Below, one piece after another: positions 8,987 to 16,967 of a stretch of 39,539 nt of DNA (positions within the stretch are counted from its first letter, which is position 1; the number at the start of each line of letters is the position of its first letter). The notes under the pieces were generated by a model. It did not search any database and was not told the DNA's origin. It was given only the letters and a program-made list of their open reading frames with translations. The stretch comes from a virus. The stretch covers positions 1 to 39,539 of the IMG/VR virus record IMGVR_UViG_3300044712_002664. The stretch is one strand, 5' to 3'. Position numbers and translations under genes: made by a program.

Positions 8987-10765
8987 TTAGGTGCGTTTCC
9001 GCACGTTGTTTTGTTCCTGTTGCAGCCTTACCCGCAGTCCGCTATACCCAAGCTCCAGCGATGGGCGCAAAATGATAGCCTGCTGATTTCCACCGCCTAT
9101 AAGCGCCTTTAATTTGCTGAGCGGTGCAATTACTTCGGGGTTCGACGATGCGCCCGGATATTCGCCAATCATGCCCATGGTGGGGCCGTAGGCCAAGCCG
9201 CCACTTGCAAACTTTGGAATAGCGGCAAATGCGCCCATAACTCCCGCAATCGCAGTTGCAATAAAAGCCGGAGTTGTAAAAATAGCAGCCGGGCCCGTAG
9301 CAGTTCCTGAAGCAGTTGCGCCTGCAATTGAATTAGCGAGCGACTCAGAAAGCATAATGCTAATGAGCTTAATAGCCGTTTCAGCCAAACCACCAATAAA
9401 ACCCTCGAACCCTGTTTGTGCCAAACCAAGACCAGCAATAACACTTTCGCCAATCTGGTTAAAACCTTGCTCGAAAGCAGAAGCAACAACCTGCGCATCG
9501 TTTACTAACTGCTCGCGCCAGTCGGCAACCTTCTTTTTATTATTCTCCAGGTTCTCATTTATCTGGTCGGTTCCAAATAATTTAGTAGGGTCAACCTGGT
9601 CAACCGATTTATACAAGTCCCAGCCAACATTTTGAGCCGAGGTTCCACGCGCCGCAATCGGTGTAAGTTTATCGCTCCTAAATCCCGATTTTTTATCATC
9701 GGCCATTGTGGCCATTGCGGCTTTTAACTTATCAATTTTCTTAATTTGCTCTTCAATGGCATTAATCTGGGCAAGCTTAGTCATCAGTGCGCCACGGTCG
9801 TTTGGAGCAATCTGTTTAAGCTCTTCGTTGTAATCTTTCAGACGTTCTCCAAGCCCTTCAATGGAGTTGGCGTATTGTTTTACAACGATTGGTGATTTAG
9901 GATCAAGCGGGCCGCCTGAACTTTCCTGCTCCGGAATGTTCAGCCATTTAGCTATCTCAGCAGCCTTCCGGGCTTCTTCGGCAAAATAAGTTGCGCTTTG
10001 ACCGGTTACATCGATGAATGCTTTGAACTTTTGCCAACCCGTTAAGTTTTTGGAAAACATGGCTGTCATAAAATCGTCAGCCTCTTTAAGTTCATTGCTT
10101 ACCCAATCTTTGAAGCCGGGATCTTCAGCAACCGATAATTTAAAATTTTCCCATTTAGCCGTTATAGATTCAATCTTAATGGCGTTGGTATCGAGTATGT
10201 CTCCGGTTTTCTTGAAACTATCCTGGGCAATTTCGCCAACGGCTTTCGTCAATTCGGCAGCGCTTACGCTCTCGAGGCCAACGCCGTGCAGTTTTTCTTT
10301 TAACTGTGATGCCGAAATACCAAGGTTATCAAGAATTAACGGCGATTTACGGCCAATACCTGTTACAATTGAATCGACCAGGTAATCAACCGACTGACCC
10401 GTATCTTGTGCGCGTTTGGTAGCGAAAGCAAACAGGTTACCCAATTCTTTAACCGGAATGCCAAAGTTTTGAGCCGATACGGCACGTTTCATTAAGTTTA
10501 AGTCGCTTACCGTACCATGTACCGAATTTCGTAAAGCATCAAGATCGTTTGAGTTTGCGATTTTATTGAAGGCAGTATGAACACCTTCAGCCTCCCCCGA
10601 CATTTTAGCTAATTCACCAACAAAGTCAACGGCCTGTTTTGCTCCAAAAGCTAAACCGGCAGCGGCAGCCACGCCCTTTAAGCTTGACATTACACCGCTG
10701 ATACTTCCCTGTATCTGTTTGGTATTGCCCTGAAAATCGAGTATGTACTTAAAGGTTTTCGACAT
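8987..10765 (-). CDS. Tail tape measure protein
   Basis: 592 residues; determines tail length and is placed in the tail lumen. Seen: N-terminal KYILDFQGNTKQIQGSISG with an Ala-rich helix (KGVAAAAGLAFGAKQAVDF), long helical and coiled-coil stretches (residues about 270-360), and a hydrophobic Gly/Ala region towards the C-terminus (IAGVMGAFAAIPKFASGGLA) followed by YGPTMGMIGEYPGA, which is characteristic of tape measure C-termini. It is short for a tape measure, implying a modest tail length if each residue adds about 1.5 angstrom. It follows the two chaperone frames, as expected. Confidence 0.85.
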   Translation of the reverse strand: MSKTFKYILDFQGNTKQIQGSISGVMSSLKGVAAAAGLAFGAKQAVDFVGELAKMSGEAEGVHTAFNKIANSNDLDALRNSVHGTVSDLNLMKRAVSAQNFGIPVKELGNLFAFATKRAQDTGQSVDYLVDSIVTGIGRKSPLILDNLGISASQLKEKLHGVGLESVSAAELTKAVGEIAQDSFKKTGDILDTNAIKIESITAKWENFKLSVAEDPGFKDWVSNELKEADDFMTAMFSKNLTGWQKFKAFIDVTGQSATYFAEEARKAAEIAKWLNIPEQESSGGPLDPKSPIVVKQYANSIEGLGERLKDYNEELKQIAPNDRGALMTKLAQINAIEEQIKKIDKLKAAMATMADDKKSGFRSDKLTPIAARGTSAQNVGWDLYKSVDQVDPTKLFGTDQINENLENNKKKVADWREQLVNDAQVVASAFEQGFNQIGESVIAGLGLAQTGFEGFIGGLAETAIKLISIMLSESLANSIAGATASGTATGPAAIFTTPAFIATAIAGVMGAFAAIPKFASGGLAYGPTMGMIGEYPGASSNPEVIAPLSKLKALIGGGNQQAIILRPSLELGYSGLRVRLQQEQNNVRKRT

Positions 10766-10838
10766 AAATCGGGTTTCGCGTTTCGGGTTTCGGGCTTCGG
10801 GTTAACTCGCAACCCGCAACTTGCAACACGTAACATTT
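10766..10838. repeat. Intergenic GGGTTTCG/AACCCGCAAC repeat
   Basis: The gap between the tape measure and the chaperone gene is filled with tandem GGGTTTCG-like words followed by CGCAACCCGCAACTTGC. The same words occur in opposite orientation at 21938-22045. It looks like a host-type intergenic repeat. Confidence 0.6.
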
Positions 10839-10840
10839 TT

Positions 10841-11190
10841 TTACTTCCATTTTTCGGCCAGTTTCCGGGCTCGTTCTTCCTGCTCTTCTTTAGTTAACTC
10901 TTTTTGCTTTGGCTTTTGGGGTTTATCGCCCGTAAGCTCCAGCAGATCAACAACGCTGATTGGCCCTTTTGTTTCAGGTGGGCAAAGTGTTCGCCAAACC
11001 TGCCAGCGGGCCACTTGCCAGGCTGTTAATTCGGCCTGTTCGCGGTCTTTATTGGTTTTCTCGATAAACCGGCGGTAAGCCTCTGCAAATTGGTAAGGGG
11101 TGAGCGAAAGGTAATCCTCGTAGCTCAGCCCCATTACACCGAGAGCCACCCCAATTTCTTCAGTAATGCTTAGAACTTTTATTTCTTTCG
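10841..11190 (-). CDS. Tail assembly chaperone C-terminal part (T-like frame), reached by -1 frameshift
   Basis: The open frame runs from inside the previous gene to the stop at 10841. Its only stand-alone start is a GTG at 11149 without an obvious ribosome site, giving 102 residues. The frame is open upstream through KEIKVLSITEEIGVALGVMG into the end of the G-like gene, and it is offset -1 from it. The C-terminus is charged (KELTKEEQEERARKLAEKW). This is the position, size and relation of the lambda G/GT chaperone pair that escorts the tape measure, so I infer a G-T fusion made by frameshifting. Coordinates given start at the slip site. Confidence 0.6.
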
Positions 11191-11490
11191 CCCCGTCTTC
11201 GGGGCTTGCTGGTTTCCCGCGTCACGCGCCTCCGCCAATCGTTTAAACACTTCAATCACATCGGGATCGGAAGCATCGATAAACTGTTCGAACGAATCTT
11301 CGATAGGCGTGTTCGCCCGTTTGGCACAGTCGCGCATATGGAAATAAACCAGGGCAAGCGTTGCCTGCGACTGGCCTTCAAGAACCTGGTTCATGGTAAA
11401 CCCGGCATTCTCGAAATCGACATTTCCCCGGTTGGTTTTGTAAAACGGGTAGGTTTGTCCGTTGTAGGTAATGGTAGTACGTGGCTCCAT
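11179..11490 (-). CDS. Tail assembly chaperone (G-like)
   Basis: 103 residues, MEPRTTITYNGQTYPFYKTNRGNVDFENAG, mostly alpha-helical after residue 30. Lies between the tail tube and tape measure genes, the standard place of the tail chaperone. The gene ends CGA AAG AAA TAA; the AAAG just before the stop is where the frameshift into the next frame could happen. No sequence family was recognised with certainty. Confidence 0.65.
   Translation of the reverse strand: MEPRTTITYNGQTYPFYKTNRGNVDFENAGFTMNQVLEGQSQATLALVYFHMRDCAKRANTPIEDSFEQFIDASDPDVIEVFKRLAEARDAGNQQAPKTGRKK
11185..11188 (-). other. Candidate -1 ribosomal frameshift site (A AAG)
   Basis: On the minus strand the zero frame reads CGA AAG AAA TAA. 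Slipping back one base on A-AAG moves into the frame GAA ATA AAA GTT, which stays open to 10841. A-AAG is a known slippery tetramer of tRNA-Lys. No strong downstream stem was established. Confidence 0.5.
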
Positions 11491-11530
11491 AGTTTTTAAT
11501 GATTAATGATTAATGATTGGCGGGTCGTAA

Positions 11531-11550
11531 GGCCACGACATGTCGTGGCC
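11531..11550. repeat. Perfect 20-bp palindrome
   Basis: GGCCACGACATGTCGTGGCC lies between the tail tube and chaperone genes, next to a short TAATGAT tandem repeat at about 11497-11518. It is related to the palindrome at 13809-13847. It could form a hairpin in RNA or be a REP-type element. Confidence 0.85.
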
Positions 11551-11572
11551 CTACATCATCCCAACCTTGTTT

Positions 11573-12055
11573 TTATGGTGCGGCTACCGTTTTAACTTCG
11601 GGCAGTCCTGAGTTTTCGAAGGTTGCCTTCATGGTGCTGTCGGCATTCTTGGCGTCGGTTGAATCGAGCGAAGTAATGATAAACATGCCCTCTTCGTATT
11701 TGTCGCCCACCTGTTCGGCAACTTCAACCAAACCTGCGGCCAAATCAGCAGCCGGACGTCCTGAGTATTTCAACTGCACTTCGGTTCCGGCCAGTTGAAT
11801 GGCGCGAAGATCGAAATAGTTGTATGCTCCATATGTACGCAAAGCGCTAACATTAATGGTTGTCGTTTGCTCAGCGGCTTTCTTCTCCGAAGATTTGCCG
11901 GTATCTTTCGTCATTCGTTTCCTGATTTCGGTTGAATGACTGATTGAACATTCGGTGCAATGTGCTACCGGAGTCCAGGTTGGTGACAGAACTGTGCCTG
12001 TGTTGACATATACCAGAATGTCGCCACCATCGATAATACCTGTGTTTGCTGCCAT
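11573..12055 (-). CDS. Major tail tube protein-like
   Basis: 160 residues. Seen: MAANTGIIDGGDILVYVNTG, AHCTECSISHSTEIRKRMTKDTG, then TTINVSALRTYGAYNYFDL and a C-terminal EEGMFIITSLDSTDAKNAD with TMKATFENSGL. The order (start, strand change, 'TEIRK..TKD', 'Y.G.F.I.S.' and 'ATFENSG') matches TP901-1-type tail tube proteins. It precedes the chaperone and tape measure genes, which supports the call, and a long, non-contractile (siphovirus) tail is implied because no sheath gene was seen. Confidence 0.8.
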   Translation of the reverse strand: MAANTGIIDGGDILVYVNTGTVLSPTWTPVAHCTECSISHSTEIRKRMTKDTGKSSEKKAAEQTTTINVSALRTYGAYNYFDLRAIQLAGTEVQLKYSGRPAADLAAGLVEVAEQVGDKYEEGMFIITSLDSTDAKNADSTMKATFENSGLPEVKTVAAP

Positions 12056-12065
12056 AATATTGAAT

Positions 12066-12560
12066 TTAGATTTTAAGTTTTAAATAGCGTTTCAATAGCA
12101 TTACAACGAAATATAAACCGGCCACAACTAACAGGAAGCGGCCAGCCCAAATCTGTAAAATCTGCCATTGTGTAAGTTTGTTTACCTCCACCGGAACTTC
12201 AACCCGCAATGGAATTTCTTTGCTGATGAATACCGTATCGGCTTTCACCCATACCGTATCGTGTTTATAAATCAACTTATAGGTTAATTTTCCGTTCTGA
12301 AAGTCGATGTTGCTTTGTGCTTTTCCCTTCATTTCCCGAAGTTGTTTCAGGATAACCTGTTTATCAGAGTCGCATTCGAACAGGGCAAACAAGGCAGAGC
12401 TGTCAGCTGGAATAATTTTTGGTACCAGGCGTTCGACAATGCGCTCGCGGTATTGAATAGGCACATCGGAACCTACCGGCGGTTTAGTCTTGCACGAAAA
12501 CAGCATAATGGCCATCAGCGCAATAAATGCGATGTAGATGATATAGGATCGGTCTCTCAT
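12066..12560 (-). CDS. Unimolecular spanin-like lipoprotein
   Basis: 164 residues. Seen: N-terminal hydrophobic segment with a lipobox-like LFSC (cysteine at about residue 23), a charged periplasmic stretch with ERIVERLVPKIIPADSSALF, and one C-terminal transmembrane helix (LLVVAGLYFVVMLL) followed by KRYLKLKI. A lipoprotein anchor at one end and an inner-membrane helix at the other is the topology of u-spanins, which fuse inner and outer membranes in the last step of lysis. The start overlaps the stop of the upstream membrane gene (TAATG). It sits in the lysis cassette, which supports the inference; no sequence family was identified. Confidence 0.65.
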   Translation of the reverse strand: MRDRSYIIYIAFIALMAIMLFSCKTKPPVGSDVPIQYRERIVERLVPKIIPADSSALFALFECDSDKQVILKQLREMKGKAQSNIDFQNGKLTYKLIYKHDTVWVKADTVFISKEIPLRVEVPVEVNKLTQWQILQIWAGRFLLVVAGLYFVVMLLKRYLKLKI

Positions 12561-12778
12561 TACTGATTCTTTTTAAGTGTGCTGAACCATTCAGGTATCG
12601 TAAGTCCGGCAAGTCCAAAAGCCAAACCAACAACTGCCCAAACTACAATTTCATTTACATTGGGATTTTGAATTGCCCTGGATAACATCCATAGACACCA
12701 AAAAAAGCCCAGACGTTTCGATGATATACTTCCGGCCTTATCCTCGATTGCACTTGCAAACCATTTAATTATTTTCAT
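12560..12778 (-). CDS. Small membrane protein, lysis cassette
   Basis: 72 residues with two likely membrane segments (about residues 22-38, LGFFWCLWMLSRA, and 43-60, EIVVWAVVGLAFGLAGL). It overlaps the spanin-like gene by one base (TAATG). Size, topology and neighbours make a holin or pinholin possible, in competition with the protein at 13547-13786. Confidence 0.55.
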   Translation of the reverse strand: MKIIKWFASAIEDKAGSISSKRLGFFWCLWMLSRAIQNPNVNEIVVWAVVGLAFGLAGLTIPEWFSTLKKNQ

Positions 12779-12792
12779 CGTTTTTATCGTTT

Positions 12793-12863
12793 GTAGAGAC
12801 GCATGGCATGCGTCTCATGTGTTATCAATTTGTTTTATCAGACGCACAGCCGTGCGTCTCTAC
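12793..12863. repeat. Composite palindrome A, downstream of the endolysin gene
   Basis: Outer arms GTAGAGACGCA (12793-12803) and TGCGTCTCTAC (12853-12863) enclose two smaller hairpins: 12796-12816 (GAGACGCAT/ATGCGTCTC) and 12840-12859 (AGACGCAC/GTGCGTCT). The same plan is seen at 13479-13540 on the other side of the endolysin gene. Confidence 0.9.
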
Positions 12864-12864
12864 A

Positions 12865-13467
12865 TTAAACCCTGTTCATCCACCCATAGAAATAAACCTC
12901 CTGATCGGGATGGTCGCGGCAAATCTCGGTGTAGCGTTCAAATTGCAAACCGTTCATTACCTTCAGGAGTGTGCGTATGTTTCGCTCGGTTGATCGTCCG
13001 GGGAAATTGGAAGTAAGCATGTAAGCCGCATAAGCTTTCAGCGTTCCGGGGCCAATGTGTCCATCGATGACGATATCCGAATAATGCTTTTGGTTATTAT
13101 TCAACAGGTTCAAAGCCTCCTGAAACGATTTAACCGCTTTAACCGAAGCCTGGTTAATGGCAGTATCGAAGAGTTCAGCAGCAATGTCCTGCTCTTTAAT
13201 TTGGTCGAGCAATAACTTTTCCCAGAATTCCGAATTGTAAAACTGAATGACTAGTTCGTCAAGTTCGTCGTCGGCCCGCAATGCTTTAACCAGGTCGCGC
13301 TCCGAAACATTGGCTTTAATCTGGTCGATAATTTCCCATCCTGCCCAGTCCGGATAATTTTTTCGGCTGATACCCTTCCATGTTTCACCGCCCAAATCGC
13401 GCGGATCGTTCGAGTACTGGCCTTCGTGGCTCATCGTTTGGTTATATGCTAATATGAAATTGCTCAT
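12865..13467 (-). CDS. Endolysin: GH108 N-acetylmuramidase with peptidoglycan-binding domain
   Basis: 200 residues; cleaves peptidoglycan glycan strands during lysis. Seen: SHEGQYSNDPRDLGGETWKGIS at residues 13-34 (split motif: catalytic Glu in HEG, then SNDPxDxGGxT), the GH108 signature; TWKGISRKNYPDWAG follows. The C-terminal half (about residues 117-200; SDIVIDGHIGPGTLKAYAA) is the type-3 peptidoglycan-binding domain. No signal peptide, so a holin or a membrane leak is needed for export; membrane proteins on both sides fit. The gene is bracketed by two similar palindromes (see findings). Confidence 0.9.
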   Translation of the reverse strand: MSNFILAYNQTMSHEGQYSNDPRDLGGETWKGISRKNYPDWAGWEIIDQIKANVSERDLVKALRADDELDELVIQFYNSEFWEKLLLDQIKEQDIAAELFDTAINQASVKAVKSFQEALNLLNNNQKHYSDIVIDGHIGPGTLKAYAAYMLTSNFPGRSTERNIRTLLKVMNGLQFERYTEICRDHPDQEVYFYGWMNRV

Positions 13468-13478
13468 TGTTTCATTGT

Positions 13479-13540
13479 GTAGAGACGCACGGTGGTGCGT
13501 CTAATTTTCTTGTTTCAGACGCACTGCCGTGCGTCTCTAC
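13479..13540. repeat. Composite palindrome B, upstream of the endolysin gene
   Basis: Outer arms GTAGAGACGCAC (13479-13490) and GTGCGTCTCTAC (13529-13540). Inner hairpins are AGACGCAC-GGTG-GTGCGTCT near the left and AGACGCAC-TGCC-GTGCGTCT near the right. The plan and much sequence match composite palindrome A at 12793-12863. Confidence 0.9.
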
Positions 13541-13546
13541 TAAATT

Positions 13547-13786
13547 TTATAGCGGGCCGTCATAATCCTGGCTCTCGTAGGCATTAATGGCTTCGCGTGT
13601 TTTCGATTTGAATACATTCTTTTTTCGTGAGAAATGCTGGATTCCCTGGGCGCAAAGCCATTTGCCGAGATATGCCAGCGCGCCGCCTAAAAAAGCGACT
13701 AAAAGCGAGATTACCAGATCAGTCCAGGCTTCCCAACTCAGGAAGCTTAGTATAATTCCGGTGATTGGTTCGAGGAGTTTTTTCAT
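13547..13786 (-). CDS. Holin-like membrane protein
   Basis: 79 residues. Seen: two hydrophobic segments (about residues 8-20, ITGIILSFLSW, and 24-42, LVISLLVAFLGGALAYLG) and a charged C-terminus (HFSRKKNVFKSKTREA). Directly upstream of the endolysin in the same operon, so it may form the lesion that lets the endolysin out. The family was not recognised; other small phage membrane proteins look alike. Confidence 0.6.
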   Translation of the reverse strand: MKKLLEPITGIILSFLSWEAWTDLVISLLVAFLGGALAYLGKWLCAQGIQHFSRKKNVFKSKTREAINAYESQDYDGPL

Positions 13787-13808
13787 TGACTTTTTGGGCT
13801 TTAAAAGA

Positions 13809-13847
13809 TTATGGTACGGCCACGATACGTCGTAGCCGTAACCATAA
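13809..13847. repeat. Imperfect palindrome
   Basis: The segment from TTATGGT to ACCATAA pairs imperfectly with itself; the core CACGA-TACG-TCGTA resembles the palindrome at 11531-11550. It lies between the capsid and lysis genes and could reduce read-through or be a REP-type element. Confidence 0.7.
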
Positions 13848-13884
13848 TTCAGTCACAATCAAAGTTTAATTACATGGGAATATC

Positions 13885-14826
13885 CTAGTTGTCTTCCAGA
13901 AGTGCAATTACACCTTTCTGGTCGTAACGTGCAGGCGCAGCCCCAAAGCGTGTCCAGGTTTCGATAATGGTTGCTCCCATATAACCTGGTGCATTTGGAT
14001 TAATGCTGGTTTTCAGCATACCTTCAGCCGAAGCGGTCATCTTGTCGTGCCAGAACAAGTTGCCGGGGCAACTGTTAACCAGTACATCGGCATCGATAGC
14101 CAGCTTTTCGTAAGTGCTCGAATACACCAGCCCGGTGTGTTGCTCTTCGGTAGAACGTACCATGATGTTAATATTCATGATACTACCGAGGATACCCTGT
14201 GCCAGCTTGCTGTCTTTTCCGGTTTTATCGTAATCGACAAACTCAGCAATTGCAAGCAAATCGCTGTAAAAGTCGGCAGTTACCAACCCCCACAATTCGC
14301 CCTGGATACCACTCAGGTTCATACGCATCAAAAGGTTATGCACCTTAATCATATCGGCTTTGGTTACCGCTTTACGGTTGGCAATTACACCACCGGCAGC
14401 TTTTATCACGTTCGAAGCGCGTGACGATCCTGTTGTTTTCAGGATGTTGGTTGCTACGGTTGGCCCCCAGTTTACGGCGGCAATGTTGGCAACACGAGTG
14501 TTGATTTCACCGGCTTGCTGTACCTGTTTGGCTGCACGTTTGTTGTAGTTCAGGGCAAACTCATCCGGAAGATCGACGGCAATAGGATCGGCGTAAACCA
14601 AACCGGTTGCATAGCTGTCTTTCGAATCGCGGGCAGTGCGTACCTGAAGCGGCAGGGTTGGATTACCTGATTTCGCTTTCCCGATTGATCCCTGGTATGG
14701 CCTTTCAACCGATTCAGTGGTATCGGCTATGCCGGTTTCCTGAATGGAGTGTTTGTAAAAGCTGTTGTCAGGGAAAATCTGTACCTGTAACTCTTTCGAG
14801 TATTTAATTGGATTAATTTCTGGCAT
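13885..14826 (-). CDS. Major capsid protein
   Basis: 313 residues, beginning MPEINPIKYSKELQVQIFPDN. Seen: ELQVQIFPDNSFYKHS, SVERPYQGSIGKAKSGNP, VDLPDEFALNYNKRAAKQVQQ, a central basic segment (AAGGVIANRKAVTKADM), and a C-terminal APGYMGATIIETWTRFGAAPAR. I recognise this as the capsid protein seen in Bacteroidota Mu-like phages and not a classical HK97 major capsid by motif alone. It follows the protease/scaffold gene on the leftward operon, as expected. Not the longest capsid in the family; no N-terminal propeptide boundary could be placed. Confidence 0.8.
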   Translation of the reverse strand: MPEINPIKYSKELQVQIFPDNSFYKHSIQETGIADTTESVERPYQGSIGKAKSGNPTLPLQVRTARDSKDSYATGLVYADPIAVDLPDEFALNYNKRAAKQVQQAGEINTRVANIAAVNWGPTVATNILKTTGSSRASNVIKAAGGVIANRKAVTKADMIKVHNLLMRMNLSGIQGELWGLVTADFYSDLLAIAEFVDYDKTGKDSKLAQGILGSIMNINIMVRSTEEQHTGLVYSSTYEKLAIDADVLVNSCPGNLFWHDKMTASAEGMLKTSINPNAPGYMGATIIETWTRFGAAPARYDQKGVIALLEDN

Positions 14827-14845
14827 CGTATTTAATTTTTATGGA

Positions 14846-15187
14846 TTAATCGATTTGAACAGGGGTTCCGGCTTCAACAAAGTTGGTTCCGTCGTAGATA
14901 AACTCAACGCATTTGGTTTTCCCGGCTGCACCTGTAATGGTGGCGCCTTGCATGGTAGTTCCAAAAATGGTTGTTTCGGTTCCGTTGGTTTTGCTCTTAA
15001 CGAACATGCGGGCTCCTGCATTAACAGAAGGGTCAACGGTTAGGTTAAGGGTTCGGTTTCCGGTTGCTTCAACAGTAACACCATCAACAATGGTGAGGTC
15101 GTTATCAACCGCAATAGCCTGGGCCCCGGTTGCGGTTAAAGCAACTTCAGTAGCCGGGCCGAATGGATATTTTACAATTTGTGTCAT
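14846..15187 (-). CDS. Small head-region protein, possible decoration protein
   Basis: 113 residues, rich in Thr, Val and Gly (VEATGNRTLNLTVDPSVNAG), beta-rich by composition and lacking a membrane segment or signal peptide. It lies between the protease/scaffold and the major capsid, the place of decoration proteins in several Mu-like and lambda-like phages. The role is inferred from position; no family was recognised. Confidence 0.5.
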   Translation of the reverse strand: MTQIVKYPFGPATEVALTATGAQAIAVDNDLTIVDGVTVEATGNRTLNLTVDPSVNAGARMFVKSKTNGTETTIFGTTMQGATITGAAGKTKCVEFIYDGTNFVEAGTPVQID

Positions 15188-15207
15188 ATCTTTTCAGAAT
15201 TTAAAGG

Positions 15208-15687
15208 TTACTCGTACCGGGCATCGTCGGCAGCTTTCAACTTCGCGAACTTTTCAGGGTCGGTTTGTTCCATACGTGCCAATGCTTTTGGGTCGTTCTT
15301 TTCGTACCAGGCAAAATCCTTTTCACCTGCGGCGGCTGCCTGCGGGTTTTGTTTGGCCTGTGCAATCAGTTCACTCATCCGTGCCTGTGGAGCCGGAGTA
15401 GCCTTTGGGGCTGGAGTAGTGGTTAACTTGTCGATACCGAGCATATCAACGAACAATTCCATGTCGGTATCAGCCAACTTTCGGAATTTAGCTTCATTGC
15501 CGGTTTCGCCTTCGGTTATTGCGCCTGTTTTCTTACCAACGGCAATCAACTGATCGACCAACTTTGCAGCCGGTTTTTCGCTCGATCCTGTGGGTAACTG
15601 ATCCATAGCTGCAACTACCTGGTCTTCGTTTGCATCCTCAGCGAGTTGCAATCCAAGGCCGTTTAGCTTTGCAATTACTTTTTTCAT
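15208..15687 (-). other. Candidate internal start producing a scaffold-only product
   Basis: The ATG at 15687 begins MKKVIAKLNGLGLQLAED, right where the protease domain ends and the scaffold-like part begins. The upstream codons are A/T-rich. This resembles the nested Mu Z gene. It is an inference from layout, without proof of translation. Confidence 0.45.
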
Positions 15688-16317
15688 ACTTGTAAAATTT
15701 GAGTTATTTTCTTGTTTCAGTTTTGCAACCAATTTCATCGGTTCGATGGCTACCAGTTCAGCCTTACGGCCTGTAGATACTATTTCGTCAACCAGCTTTT
15801 CAGTGAGCGCTTCATCGGCGCTAAACCAGCTATCCGTTTTCATTAATTCGGCAATGCGCTCTGCGGTGATCCCGCGTTTGGCCAGCAGATTATTCAGTAT
15901 CTCTTTAATACTGTTCAGCCCTTTCTTAGCCTTGTCGGTGAGGTTTTTTATGGCGTCTCCGTTTTCGTCGACATAATAAGGAGAATGAATCATCACCTTG
16001 GCATAGTCGTTCATCTTAACCTTATCGGCTGCGGCAAGTAACACGGCCCCCATCGAGGCGGCAACGCCATCGACACTGGCAATAATATAAGCCGGGCTAA
16101 TCATCATTTCCGAAATAATGCTCAGTCCGTGCAGTACATCGCCGCCTTCGCAGTTAATGCGAACCGTAATTTCGTCGTAGTTGCGACCAACCCAGTTTAG
16201 TTCCTGGGCAAAGTAATGACCGTTCACTTCGCCAGCGGCTTCGCCCAGGCATCCGTAGATGAACATGTCAACTTTCTTTTTTTCGCGATCGACTATTTTT
16301 GAAAATTTCAATTCCAT
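15208..16317 (-). CDS. ClpP-like head maturation protease with scaffold domain (Mu gpI-like)
   Basis: 369 residues. The N-terminal about 205 residues form a ClpP-fold serine protease: INCEGGDVLHGLSIISEMM, then SVDGVAASMGAVLLAAADKV with the nucleophile Ser in AASMG, and KVMIHSPYYVDENG with the catalytic His. The remainder (residues about 210-369) is Lys/Glu/Ala-rich, as in scaffolds. In Mu the same gene is I, with scaffold Z made from an internal start; here an ATG at 15687 (MKKVIAKLNG) follows an AT-rich stretch and could serve similarly. The gene starts the leftward virion operon. Confidence 0.9.
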   Translation of the reverse strand: MELKFSKIVDREKKKVDMFIYGCLGEAAGEVNGHYFAQELNWVGRNYDEITVRINCEGGDVLHGLSIISEMMISPAYIIASVDGVAASMGAVLLAAADKVKMNDYAKVMIHSPYYVDENGDAIKNLTDKAKKGLNSIKEILNNLLAKRGITAERIAELMKTDSWFSADEALTEKLVDEIVSTGRKAELVAIEPMKLVAKLKQENNSNFTSMKKVIAKLNGLGLQLAEDANEDQVVAAMDQLPTGSSEKPAAKLVDQLIAVGKKTGAITEGETGNEAKFRKLADTDMELFVDMLGIDKLTTTPAPKATPAPQARMSELIAQAKQNPQAAAAGEKDFAWYEKNDPKALARMEQTDPEKFAKLKAADDARYE

Positions 16318-16454
16318 GTTTCGTTTTTTTTGCTTTACCTTTGTGCGTTCGACAATCCAAAAGTCAACAGATTTTTTTTATAAAATCGGAAAGTGTCCAA
16401 CCGTAAAACACTAATGTCCAACAGTTTTACTATTCAATCCAAAGTCTATTATTA
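16318..16454. promoter_or_regulatory. Divergent late promoter region
   Basis: This gap separates the leftward protease gene from the rightward terminase genes, so it must supply transcription both ways. Seen: a Bacteroidota -7-like TACCTTTG at 16336-16343 (plus strand); two direct TGTCCAAC words at 16394-16401 and 16415-16422, 21 bp apart (two helical turns); and an inverted pair GTAAAAC (16403-16409) / GTTTTAC (16424-16430). These suggest binding of a late activator (Mor/C role in Mu). No such activator gene was recognised, and no minus-strand -7 box was seen. Confidence 0.55.
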
Positions 16455-16967
16455 ATGTCCATTTTTGACCAGAAAACGGTCAGGAATATGGCACTTACAA
16501 AACATTCGGCAATCGACATATTATTTAATGAAGGCTGGGATCAAAAGGATATCGCCCGCGTACTGAAGCTTTCGGAAGTCACGGTTTCGCGCCATGCCGG
16601 AAAAAACGGACTTCGGAAAAAACGTACCATGCAGTCGCTTGCCCGGAAGACTTCGGAAGAAAATGCCCTGATTGCCCTCGAACACCAATCGACCATTATC
16701 CGCATGATTGGCGAAAAACTACGCAACCAACTGGGCGAAGACCCCACGATGGAAGACCTGAAGGCCGCGCTGATACCAAAAGGTGAAATTGACGCGCTTC
16801 AGAAACTCTTTACTACTATTAAGGGAAAAGAACAGGAATGGTCGGCAGTGGTAAAAATTATCCGTGAATTTACATCGTGGCTCCGCGAGGTTGACATGAA
16901 AGCTGCCCAGGGAGTGGTTGACCATGCCGACGACTACATTAACGAAAAGCGGAGGGTAATGTCATGA
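16455..16967 (+). CDS. Small terminase subunit-like DNA-binding protein
   Basis: 170 residues. Seen: an N-terminal helix-turn-helix (SAIDILFNEGWDQKDIARVL and EVTVSRHAGKNGLRKKR), then a long helical region. Position before the large terminase with a 4-base overlap (ATGA) and the HTH support small terminase; in Mu the corresponding protein is gp27/gp26 region. An internal ATG at 16488 (MALTKHSAID) is an alternative start and would remove ten residues. Site recognition for packaging is inferred. Confidence 0.75.
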   Translation: MSIFDQKTVRNMALTKHSAIDILFNEGWDQKDIARVLKLSEVTVSRHAGKNGLRKKRTMQSLARKTSEENALIALEHQSTIIRMIGEKLRNQLGEDPTMEDLKAALIPKGEIDALQKLFTTIKGKEQEWSAVVKIIREFTSWLREVDMKAAQGVVDHADDYINEKRRVMS

